This document shows positions 16,680-24,704 of a stretch of 64,000 nt of DNA, one piece after another; position 1 is the first letter of the stretch, and every line of letters starts with the position of its first letter. The notes below the pieces were generated by a model. That model had not been told where the DNA came from, searched no databases, and saw only the letters and a program-made list of their open reading frames with translations. This stretch comes from Pseudomonadota bacterium. GTDB taxonomy: Bacteria; Bdellovibrionota; Bacteriovoracia; Bacteriovoracales; Bacteriovoracaceae. Where the stretch lies: assembly GCA_027487515.1 (NCBI GenBank), contig JAIYDL010000023.1, forward strand, positions 1-64,000. Direction: 5' to 3'. The position numbers and the translations under genes were made by a program.

Positions 16680-18869
16680 ATGTCACGATGCCTTCTTGTC
16701 AGTAACCGGTTGCCGGTCGCGTTTGATCCGAAGCGGAACGAGTTCACTCCTAGCGCCGGTGGGCTTGCGTCAGCGATCCGCGGACTGGATGCAGCGAAAG
16801 TGGGCTTCGCGTTTGAATGGTTTGGGATTGTGACCGATGACATCGCAGCGGCGTCGATCGCCGAGCTCCGCGGTGAGAGACAGGCCCAGATGCTGTGCCA
16901 TCCCGTCGTCGTTCCGAAGAGAACCTACGATGAGTACTACAACCTCTACTGTAACAACGTGCTCTGGCCACTGTTTCACTACGAAAGGAGCATGGTTCGG
17001 CACAATCAAGACGGCTGGCTTGCCTACTGCGAAGTCAACCGACTCATGGCGGAGACCATCTTGACCCAGGCCAAGGATGATGACATCGTCTGGGTTCATG
17101 ACTTCCAGCTCCTCCTTGTGCCCGGTCTGGTGAAGGAGCACAGGCCAGAGCTCAGAGTGGGCTTCTTCCTTCATATTCCGTTCCCGAGCTCGGAGATCTT
17201 CCGGGAGCTGCCCCAGCGCAAGGAGATCCTTCAATCCCTCCTCCGGTGCGATCAAATCGGCTTCCATGACCTCTCCTACCTCAATCACTTCCGGAGTTCG
17301 GTGCAACGGATTCTGGGGGAGCTACCGACCGAGGAAGTCAACTGGGGAGTCTACCCGATTTCCATCGACGTTGACCACTTCCTGCGCCTCGCCCGAAGTG
17401 AAGAAACACGTCACTTTGTGAAAAAATACCTGGAGAACAAAAAAGACATGCGCTGGGTTCTTGGCATCGATCGGCTGGACTACATCAAAGGGTTGTTACT
17501 CAAGCTCAGCGCCTTCAAGGCCTTCTTGAAGAAGTTCCCGGGTGAGCGCGAGAGGGTTCAACTCGTTCAGGTCGTCATCCCGTCCCGCATCGACGTGCCC
17601 GAGTACAAGGGTCTTAAGGCCAAGATCGAACAGCTTGCCTCGAGCATCAACGGCGAATTCGGTACTCCTGCCTGGACACCGGTGCAGTACCTTTACCACT
17701 CCGTTTCCGAAGCCGAGCTCTCGGCGCTCTACCAGTTGAGCGAAGTGCTCCATGTGGGCTCGCGCCGGGACGGCATGAACCTCGTGTCCCTCGAGTACGT
17801 CGTTTCCCAGGATGAAAACGACCCTGGCGTCGTGCTCCTGTCGGAGTTCGCCGGAGCACACTCGACCCTGAGCTACGCCATGTCCATAAATCCCTGGAAC
17901 ATTCACGACACCGCCACTCGCCTCCGGGAGGCCCTGCACCATCCGGAAGTCAAGCGCCGCGGGGAGATGGCGGCGATGAAGGACTTCCTTCGTGGCTACA
18001 CCTCCTCAGACTGGGCGCGGACCATCCTGCGCGAGCTAACGATCCCGCACCGAGAGGCAGCGCGGGTTCAGTCACTTCCCTCGGATGGCCGCTTCCCCTG
18101 GATGTCCCAGCTAAGAGATCAGCGGGTCCTCTTTTTCTGCGACCTCGATGGAACCCTCGCCCCGATCATTCAGCATCCCAAAGACGTCCGGCTTCAAGCC
18201 CGCACGGTGGAGCTGATTCAGTCGATCTCGAAGCGAGGGAGCTGTGAATTCGTCATCGTCAGTGGCCGGGATAAAGAGTTCCTCGAAGAGCAGTTCGTCG
18301 ACAACGACCTGGATGTTCCCCTGGCCGCGTGCCACGGCGCCTACTCCTACTCCCCGCTCGAACAGAAATGGAAGAATCTCATTCCCAACGATTCCACCCG
18401 CTGGAAGGAGAAGGTCCTCGAGATCCTCACCCTCTACACCCGGCGGACTCCCGAGAGCTTCATCGAGGACAAGGGCCATGCCATCACCTGGCATTACCGG
18501 AATTCGCCAAGAGAGTTTGCGGAGTTTCTTGCGACCAAGCTCTTCTTCGAACTCGAAGAGACCCTCGCGAACCAGCCCGTTCAGGTGAACCGGGGGAAGA
18601 AAGTCATCGAGGTCAAGTCCATGCACGCCAACAAGGGCTACTTTGTCCAGAACTGGCTTCAGGCACGAGAACCGAGGCCCGACGTTGTGGTGGCGATCGG
18701 AGACGACACGACGGACGAAGACATGTTCGCGGCCCTCCAGGCCCGAACGGACGTGAGGCCTTACTGCATTAAAGTGGGGAAAGAGAAAAGTCACGCCCCG
18801 TTTTTCATCAAGGATCAGGCGAGTGTGAACCTCTTCCTAGAAAAGTTCCTTCAGAGCATCGACACTTAG
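16680..18869 (+). CDS. otsAB: Fused trehalose-6-phosphate synthase/phosphatase
   Basis: A 729-residue bifunctional protein. Residues 1-470 are a GT20 synthase (SNRLPV at the start, FEWFG, HDFQLLLVPGL, GIDRLDYIKG, RDGMNLVSLEYV) joining UDP-glucose and glucose-6-phosphate. Residues about 480-725 are a HAD phosphatase (FFCDLDGTLAP nucleophile motif, IVSGRD, GDDTTDEDMF) releasing trehalose. GGAGG lies 5 nt before the ATG. The mscS-like gene starts on the base after its stop codon, so both are translated from one message. Trehalose synthesis and turgor release together indicate osmotic adaptation. Confidence 0.95.
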   Translation: MSRCLLVSNRLPVAFDPKRNEFTPSAGGLASAIRGLDAAKVGFAFEWFGIVTDDIAAASIAELRGERQAQMLCHPVVVPKRTYDEYYNLYCNNVLWPLFHYERSMVRHNQDGWLAYCEVNRLMAETILTQAKDDDIVWVHDFQLLLVPGLVKEHRPELRVGFFLHIPFPSSEIFRELPQRKEILQSLLRCDQIGFHDLSYLNHFRSSVQRILGELPTEEVNWGVYPISIDVDHFLRLARSEETRHFVKKYLENKKDMRWVLGIDRLDYIKGLLLKLSAFKAFLKKFPGERERVQLVQVVIPSRIDVPEYKGLKAKIEQLASSINGEFGTPAWTPVQYLYHSVSEAELSALYQLSEVLHVGSRRDGMNLVSLEYVVSQDENDPGVVLLSEFAGAHSTLSYAMSINPWNIHDTATRLREALHHPEVKRRGEMAAMKDFLRGYTSSDWARTILRELTIPHREAARVQSLPSDGRFPWMSQLRDQRVLFFCDLDGTLAPIIQHPKDVRLQARTVELIQSISKRGSCEFVIVSGRDKEFLEEQFVDNDLDVPLAACHGAYSYSPLEQKWKNLIPNDSTRWKEKVLEILTLYTRRTPESFIEDKGHAITWHYRNSPREFAEFLATKLFFELEETLANQPVQVNRGKKVIEVKSMHANKGYFVQNWLQAREPRPDVVVAIGDDTTDEDMFAALQARTDVRPYCIKVGKEKSHAPFFIKDQASVNLFLEKFLQSIDT

Positions 18870-19967
18870 GTGCGGGACCTCCTTCCGAATCCCTACCTCC
18901 TCGCCCTCGGGATCACGCTTCTGGCCTACGGTCTGATTTCGGGACTCAAGTTCATTCTGACCACCCGGATCGCGCGGTTCATTGGCAGGGATCAGAATCA
19001 GTGGGATGACATCGTCGTCTTTGGGGCCGAGAAGACGACCCCGGGATTCATGATCGCGACGGCCCTCTTCATCGGAATGAACTTTCTTAAATCCTCACTG
19101 TCTCTGCGGCACTATGGGGATCGCCTCTATTTCATCATCGCCATGTGGCAGGTTGCGATCTGGTCCCATCACTTCCTCGAGCTGTGGATTAAAAAGGCCA
19201 TCCGCACGAAAGTGCAGCGCAACAGTGCGGCCTCAAGTTCCATCGGACTCATTCAGCTCCTTGCGCGGATGAGTCTCTTTTCGATGCTCTTTCTTTTCAC
19301 ACTTAGTAACCTCGGGGTCCAGATCACCACGATCATCGCGGGCCTGGGTGTGGGTGGGATTGCGGTGGCCCTCGCGCTCCAGAGGATTCTCGGTGACCTC
19401 TTTTCCTCCCTCTCCATCGTTCTGGATAGGCCCTTCGTTGTGGGAGACTTCATCGCGGTTGATCAGTTCCTGGGAGAGGTTGAGAAGATTGGCCTTAAGA
19501 CGACTCGCATCCGCTCTCTGTCCGGGGAGCAGATCATCTTTTCAAACTCCGACCTCCTCGCGGCCAGGATTCGAAACTTTAAGCGCATGCAAGAGCGGCG
19601 AGTGGCCTTCGTCTTAAACCTTCCCCTTCGAACCGAGACCGCGAAGATAAGAGCCGCGGTCTCCCTGATCACCGGAATCATTCGACTGAAAAAAGTCGTG
19701 CGCTTCGAGCGGTCCCACTTCATGCGGATCGGGACCACCGTCGAGCTTGAAACGGTCTACTGGGTCCTGGGAGACGACTACGACCTGCACATGGACATCC
19801 AGCAAGATATCCTCTACGACATTAAAACCGCCTTCGAAGGAGAGGAGATCTCCTTCGCTTTCCCGGCCCACACGGTGCAGGTCCTTCCGACGGAGGTCTT
19901 TGTACGCGCTGTGCCTGCCTCGAGCGGTGAAATGAGCAAGAACGCGCACGGAACTATTGTGTCCTGA
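18870..19967 (+). CDS. MscS-family mechanosensitive channel
   Basis: A 365-residue inner-membrane protein. Four hydrophobic segments fill residues 1-175; the pore-lining helix is GLGVGGIAVALALQRILGDLFSSLSIVLDRPF, typical of MscS TM3. It is followed by the beta domain (VGDFIAVDQFLGEVEKIGLKTTRIRSLSGEQIIFSNSDL) and a C-terminal alpha/beta part. It starts with GTG immediately after the otsAB stop codon, indicating coupling. It would release solutes upon hypo-osmotic shock, opposing the accumulation driven by the upstream enzyme. Confidence 0.92.
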   Translation: MRDLLPNPYLLALGITLLAYGLISGLKFILTTRIARFIGRDQNQWDDIVVFGAEKTTPGFMIATALFIGMNFLKSSLSLRHYGDRLYFIIAMWQVAIWSHHFLELWIKKAIRTKVQRNSAASSSIGLIQLLARMSLFSMLFLFTLSNLGVQITTIIAGLGVGGIAVALALQRILGDLFSSLSIVLDRPFVVGDFIAVDQFLGEVEKIGLKTTRIRSLSGEQIIFSNSDLLAARIRNFKRMQERRVAFVLNLPLRTETAKIRAAVSLITGIIRLKKVVRFERSHFMRIGTTVELETVYWVLGDDYDLHMDIQQDILYDIKTAFEGEEISFAFPAHTVQVLPTEVFVRAVPASSGEMSKNAHGTIVS

Positions 19968-19991
19968 CGTTGTGCGGGCTAAGATGGCGCC

Positions 19992-20798
19992 ATGATTTAC
20001 TCCGTTCTCATCCTTTTCCTGGTCTCCGCCTTCGGTGCCTCTGACTCAAAAAACGCCTTCGACAAATCCTACCCTCGAGACAATACGTTTTGCACCATCA
20101 AGGGAAAGACCCTCGAGCTCATGATCCGAGGGGGATCCAAAACCACAGAACCGGGTGAACGGGGTTACGGAGAGCTCCTCTTCTACCGAGCGCCGAAGAA
20201 GGTTCCCCGGCTTCTGCCGCTGCGCGATTTTACCTCGGAGACGTTCCGCTTATTCCTTGGGGTCTCTCCCGGCTGTAGTAAGTCCCACGGCTATCGGCTA
20301 GGGAATTCCTTCGCCGTTCTCCTGCGGAAAGAAAATCGACCTTTCCCCGATAAGCTCACCCTCCAACTCTTCGATCTTCACACACTCACCCCGCAGAAGC
20401 TCGTCGACACCGACTACCTAGCGGATAAGGCCCTTCCCCACCCCGAAGGTTTTGCTTTCCGGCAAGTCAGCGAGGTGGGAGCGGCCGTCGCGAAGGTCAT
20501 GATCGAGGGTGAGAGCTACGTTCATCAGCAGAAGGGATTCCCTCGCTGGTACGTCTACTCAGCGACGGGGGTGCGACTCCTCTCGGATCTTAGCTATGAG
20601 AAATTTCCTTGGAAAAAACTCTTCAAGGACAAGGATGAATTCCTGGCCCTCGCAGGCTGGAGCCCGTCGGAGCTGCGCTTTGAAAAAGATGTCCTTCACC
20701 TGGCGGTTTCCCATAAGCTCCGGCGGCAGTGCTTTCTTCTCACGGAAAAAATTCGTCCGTTGACCAGCTCCGACACGTGGAAGTGTCAGCCGATGTAG
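19992..20798 (+). CDS. Secreted protein of unknown function
   Basis: A 268-residue protein with a short signal peptide (MIYSVLILFLVSAFGAS). The mature part contains four cysteines spread across its length. Many aromatic and beta-type residues are present, but no motif is recognised. It begins 24 bp after the mscS gene and may be the third gene of that operon. Its 3' end overlaps the opposing methyltransferase-like gene by 13 bp. Confidence 0.65.
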   Translation: MIYSVLILFLVSAFGASDSKNAFDKSYPRDNTFCTIKGKTLELMIRGGSKTTEPGERGYGELLFYRAPKKVPRLLPLRDFTSETFRLFLGVSPGCSKSHGYRLGNSFAVLLRKENRPFPDKLTLQLFDLHTLTPQKLVDTDYLADKALPHPEGFAFRQVSEVGAAVAKVMIEGESYVHQQKGFPRWYVYSATGVRLLSDLSYEKFPWKKLFKDKDEFLALAGWSPSELRFEKDVLHLAVSHKLRRQCFLLTEKIRPLTSSDTWKCQPM

Positions 20799-21583
20799 GC
20801 GGTGTAGACCGAAAAAAATTCTTCCAGCCTTCCCTGGTACTTGAGGTCGAGCCACGGGTGCCGGTCGGCGATGATTTGTTTCGTAAACTTTCCTCGCACA
20901 ACAACCTTCACCGGTCTCTTGCGAGCGATGGCCTCGAGCTGCCGGAGGTTCCGATCAATGTGCTCGACCTGTCCGTAGTCGTAGATGAAATAGGCGTCGG
21001 CCTCGGGCAGTTCGAAGAGAGGATCGAAGAGGTCCTGCTGAACGAGTTGGCACCGCGAGAAACCGAGTTCACCGTAGACCCGGTTTCCTTCATCGACCCG
21101 GGCCCCCACGTACTCGTACCCCAGAAATGAGTTCTTCGGATACAGGCCACCGATCACGATCCCCATGCGCCCGTAGGCTGCCCCGAGGTCGATCACGTGC
21201 TGGTAGGGTTTTATCCGCAGGAGCTGAACGATCCGAAGGCACTCGGAGTACGGCGTTTGAAGCGTCTGAAGGTCGAGGCCCACCCAGGTCTGAATCCCAG
21301 AATGAATCCCTGGCCCCCAGGTATCGACGGACCCTTCGGGTTCGAAGCCCTGGGCCTCGGCGATGAGCATCTCTTCGATGTACCGCAGTCGGAGTCCCAG
21401 AATTTGATCCACCAGATCGGCATGCTGCCGGCGGATGATGTCATTGGCCTTGGGAGACTGGTAGAACTCGAGGGAGTGCGCGAGCCGCCTCCGATCCGCA
21501 AGAGGGAGCAGAGAAGATCCCAGGCGCTGGAAATCGAGGAGAGATCTGAGTTCCGTTCGAGGAAAGAATTCGAGTTGGAGCAC
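20786..21583 (-). CDS. SAM-dependent methyltransferase-like protein
   Basis: A 265-residue soluble protein. The C-terminal half has a Rossmann methyltransferase core: motif I VIDLGAAYGRMGIVIG (about residues 128-143), GYEYVGARVDEGNR (motif II acidic end) and ADAYFIYDYGQVEH (motif IV-like). The N-terminal 120 residues are helical and of unknown role. The start is GTG at 21583 with AAGGA 7 nt upstream. The substrate is not predictable; no partner gene suggests one. Confidence 0.7.
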   Translation of the reverse strand: MLQLEFFPRTELRSLLDFQRLGSSLLPLADRRRLAHSLEFYQSPKANDIIRRQHADLVDQILGLRLRYIEEMLIAEAQGFEPEGSVDTWGPGIHSGIQTWVGLDLQTLQTPYSECLRIVQLLRIKPYQHVIDLGAAYGRMGIVIGGLYPKNSFLGYEYVGARVDEGNRVYGELGFSRCQLVQQDLFDPLFELPEADAYFIYDYGQVEHIDRNLRQLEAIARKRPVKVVVRGKFTKQIIADRHPWLDLKYQGRLEEFFSVYTAYIG

Positions 21584-21648
21584 GCTTGTCCTTACGCTGG
21601 CCGTTCACTCTATTATTCCACTCTTTAAAATTTCCGCCAAGAATTTGA

Positions 21649-21679
21649 CGAGGGCCTGAGCGAAATGCTCAGGCCCTCG
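21649..21679 (-). terminator. Perfect 13-bp hairpin after the porin gene
   Basis: CGAGGGCCTGAGC (21649-21661) and GCTCAGGCCCTCG (21667-21679) pair perfectly around loop GAAAT. It lies 10 bp past the porin stop codon on the minus strand. A T-run is lacking, but stem strength and position support a terminator. Confidence 0.6.
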
Positions 21680-21688
21680 TAGGTAGGA

Positions 21689-23308
21689 CTAGATCGAATA
21701 GAGCCAACCGAGGGTTAGCGTGTTCTGGTGCTTGTCAAAGGTCCCGCGTTCATTGGCGAAGATCTCTTTCGTGGCAGCGTCAAAGCGATACTCGAGGCGC
21801 ACTTCTGAAGCGTTGCCGATAGTGTAGCGCCCTGTGACAGTGTAGGCGTCGACGGTTGGGGCGCCTACCTGGTTACCCATATCCAACGGTTGATTGTAGA
21901 AAAGAGTTGATACAGACTTAGACGGCGTCAGGTCCTTGAAATTCTCGTAGCGGAAGTTCACGTAGAAGTTATAGTCGAGCTTAATGTCCGCATAGCCCAC
22001 GAGGGCCGTCCAAGCGGAGTCACTACCGGTCGCCGAATCGAAGCCCTGCTGGGTCCCGACAACCCCATCGAAGACCAACGTGAGATTATCTGTCGTATTG
22101 TGCGTCAGGATGAGCTCGTGCATGGTCTTCTTGTTACCCACCTGGTTTAAATCGATCTGTGCCCCCTCGTCATTATGCTCGGAGCCAGTAATTAAGTTAT
22201 ACACAGCCGAATAATTAGCACGGGCAAAGTTCAGCTGGGCGCCGTAAGTCTTTTCCGAATCATTATCGACCCGGTCGTCGGTCTTGTCATAGACGTAGAG
22301 ACCGTATCCGAAGCCTGGGCCGAAACCACTTTGCGTAAGGGAAATCCCCTCGTGCCAGAAAGGGCATACGAGCGTGAAGTAGAAGGGTCTAGAGTAGGTC
22401 TTGTTCTCGATGTTCTTGGGAACTTCTAGGCCAAAATGGGAGTAGAATTTACCCGCAGTGAAGGTTAGGTTATTCAGGTCGGGCCGCTTATAGCGAAGGA
22501 AGGCTTGACCGATGTGGTGTGTAACAGCGTCGGCGCCGACATTCTCGTTTTGCTCCGGCTGTTCTCCGAAATCAAGGTCTGCGTAGAAATCAAGGTTCTT
22601 AAACGACTTGTAGACGTTAATTTCGAATAGGTTGACGGTGAAATCGTTGTGGCGGTTATTGTAGTTCCGATAAAGGATCTCAGAACCATTTTCCCCTACC
22701 CTCTGCGGCTTCTGAAAGTCCCACTGATAATAGCCATCAAACATAACACCAACCCGAACACCAACCTTCCGTGCCTCGGTCAGCTCTGTAGCTTCAGATT
22801 CACGGAGCTTCAACTCATATCGAAGCATCAGCACTTTAAGCTCCGAAATGCGGCCTTGGTTGTTCTTTCGAAGTTCATCCGTCTCGGCCGTGCGTTGACC
22901 TTCTGGAATCCCACGTAGTCGATCATTCATATCATAGAGGTCGGCAAGCTCATCGAGGATAAGCTGATAGCGCTTCTCGAGAGGAACCGTTTCATCTTCA
23001 TACTGCTTGATATCTCGCACCAGGGCCGTCGGAAGTTTCTTATCCTTGAGTTCGGCTTCCCGGACCTGTGGTTCCGGGCGGCGGCTCACGCGCTTCTCGC
23101 TCCGGATGAGCCTCTTGTACTTGGCCTTCTCCGCCTCGAGCCGCTGGAGCTGTTCTTTGAAGATATCCCCGCCGACTCCTTGAGTCTCGTAAGACTTAAT
23201 CTTCTCAATCTCAGCTTCAATCTCTTTGAGGTTATTGGGAAGGTCCGTGGTGCGGGAGAAAGCGAGCGGACTCGCGAGGAGTAGCAGAGCAGCGGTCATG
23301 CGTTTCAT
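21689..23308 (-). CDS. Coiled-coil porin-like outer-membrane protein
   Basis: A 539-residue protein with signal peptide about 1-18. A highly charged helical/coiled-coil region spans about 25-170 (NNLKEIEAEIEKIKSY, RLEAEKAKYKRLIRSEKR). From about residue 180 a beta-barrel begins (RVGVMFDGYYQWDF onward), with alternating aromatic strands and acidic loops ending in LGWLYSI. This resembles the BBP2/OmpL-like porins; the long N-terminal helical arm may reach toward peptidoglycan. Codon use here looks slightly more AT-rich than neighbouring genes. The transported solute is unknown. Confidence 0.8.
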   Translation of the reverse strand: MKRMTAALLLLASPLAFSRTTDLPNNLKEIEAEIEKIKSYETQGVGGDIFKEQLQRLEAEKAKYKRLIRSEKRVSRRPEPQVREAELKDKKLPTALVRDIKQYEDETVPLEKRYQLILDELADLYDMNDRLRGIPEGQRTAETDELRKNNQGRISELKVLMLRYELKLRESEATELTEARKVGVRVGVMFDGYYQWDFQKPQRVGENGSEILYRNYNNRHNDFTVNLFEINVYKSFKNLDFYADLDFGEQPEQNENVGADAVTHHIGQAFLRYKRPDLNNLTFTAGKFYSHFGLEVPKNIENKTYSRPFYFTLVCPFWHEGISLTQSGFGPGFGYGLYVYDKTDDRVDNDSEKTYGAQLNFARANYSAVYNLITGSEHNDEGAQIDLNQVGNKKTMHELILTHNTTDNLTLVFDGVVGTQQGFDSATGSDSAWTALVGYADIKLDYNFYVNFRYENFKDLTPSKSVSTLFYNQPLDMGNQVGAPTVDAYTVTGRYTIGNASEVRLEYRFDAATKEIFANERGTFDKHQNTLTLGWLYSI

Positions 23309-23354
23309 AAAATCCTTTTATGTCCCCTTCTCCCTCATGGAGAAGGTCGTATGG

Positions 23355-24704
23355 TTAACCTATCTTGCGAGTCGTTTGCGAGAGCAGTGACATGAGAAAC
23401 TCCGGGATTTCGCCCAGGCCCTTGACGTGAGCCGCGGCACCGATTCGGATCGCCTCCTTCGGCATCCCAAAAACCACCGAGCTGGCCTCATCCTGGGCGA
23501 CCGTAATGGCCCCCGTCTTCCGAAGCTCGAGCATCGCCTCAGCCCCATCCTTTCCCATGCCCGTCAGCATGACGGCGATAACGGTGCGGCCTGAAGCTTT
23601 CGCGACAGAATGGAACATGAATTCAACAGATGGCCGGAACCGATTGATGGGCTCGCTCGAGACGATCCGTACGTTCTTCCCACTCGCGGAGAGGGAGAGG
23701 TGATGGTCGCCGGGCGCGATCAAGATGCGACCGGCCCGAACTTCGTCATTATCTTCGGCCTCTTTCACTTCGAACGGGCAGAGTTCATTGAGGCGCATCG
23801 CAAGAGACCGCGAGAACCCGGCCGGGATGTGCTGGGTGACGAGGATCGGCGGAATCTTCTCCGGGAGTCGGGTGAAGATTTCCTGCAGCGCCTGTGTCCC
23901 CCCGGTAGAGGAACCGATGACGATCAAAAACTTCTCCGGGTCAAAGTTTCCGGCAGTGGATACGCGCCGGACTGGTCCGGAAGATTTCTTCTGGTGCCAT
24001 TTGGAGCGAAGACCTGCCTCCATTTTAATCATGAGGTCATTCTTCAGTTCGCCGAGCTTGCCCGATTCGGGCTTCTGGAGGTAGTCGATGGCGCCGGCCT
24101 CGAGCGCATCCATCACAAGACCGCCATCGGCCTTGGGCTGCGACGTCACGAGGATGGTGGGGAACTGTTTCGGTGCGAGGAAGCGCTTCATCGCCTCCAC
24201 ACCGTTGAGGCCTGGGAGATTAAGGTCGAGGGTCAAGAGGTCTGGGTAGTGCTCTTTCAGCGCCTCGGGAATGTCTTCGGCGCGCTCGACTTCGGCACAG
24301 ATGGTCCACCCATCAAGACCGCTGATGGTGTGTCGTAGGAGCTTCCGGATCGTTGGTGAATCTTCAACGATGACGACCCGCTTTTCGCGAACCCCAGAGA
24401 AGCCCACACTCCGTCGACTAAACTCGGCCCGAATGAGAGCTCCGTCCCCCAGGCCAATGACCTTCGTCCCGATCGGGAAGCGGAACCCTGGGAAGAGCGA
24501 CTTCACGAGGTCAAAGGGCCCGAAAATTTTCCAGGGGATCAACGTCTCGCGCTGCCAGGACGATGGGATGTCCGCTTCGCTCTCGATGAGCACTCCCTCC
24601 GCCGCTCGTCCGTCACGCCAGAGGAAAACCATGCCGCGAGCTAGGGAGAACTGGATGTCACCGGTTTCGGCGCTAAGGATTTCTCCGAAGTGAAGTTCGC
24701 TCAT
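23355..24704 (-). CDS. cheB: CheB methylesterase with an extra N-terminal region
   Basis: A 449-residue protein. Residues about 108-230 form a receiver (VVIVEDSPTIRK, phospho-acceptor Asp160 in LLTLDLNLPG, Lys in YLQKP). Residues about 258-445 form the methylesterase/deamidase domain with Ser266 (IGSSTGG), His292 (TQHIPAGFS) and Asp386 (GMGKDG). It removes methyl groups from receptors during adaptation. Residues 1-105 are absent from ordinary CheB and match no domain I can name. The start overlaps the cheR stop by four bases. It is the last gene of the operon. Confidence 0.95.
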   Translation of the reverse strand: MSELHFGEILSAETGDIQFSLARGMVFLWRDGRAAEGVLIESEADIPSSWQRETLIPWKIFGPFDLVKSLFPGFRFPIGTKVIGLGDGALIRAEFSRRSVGFSGVREKRVVIVEDSPTIRKLLRHTISGLDGWTICAEVERAEDIPEALKEHYPDLLTLDLNLPGLNGVEAMKRFLAPKQFPTILVTSQPKADGGLVMDALEAGAIDYLQKPESGKLGELKNDLMIKMEAGLRSKWHQKKSSGPVRRVSTAGNFDPEKFLIVIGSSTGGTQALQEIFTRLPEKIPPILVTQHIPAGFSRSLAMRLNELCPFEVKEAEDNDEVRAGRILIAPGDHHLSLSASGKNVRIVSSEPINRFRPSVEFMFHSVAKASGRTVIAVMLTGMGKDGAEAMLELRKTGAITVAQDEASSVVFGMPKEAIRIGAAAHVKGLGEIPEFLMSLLSQTTRKIG

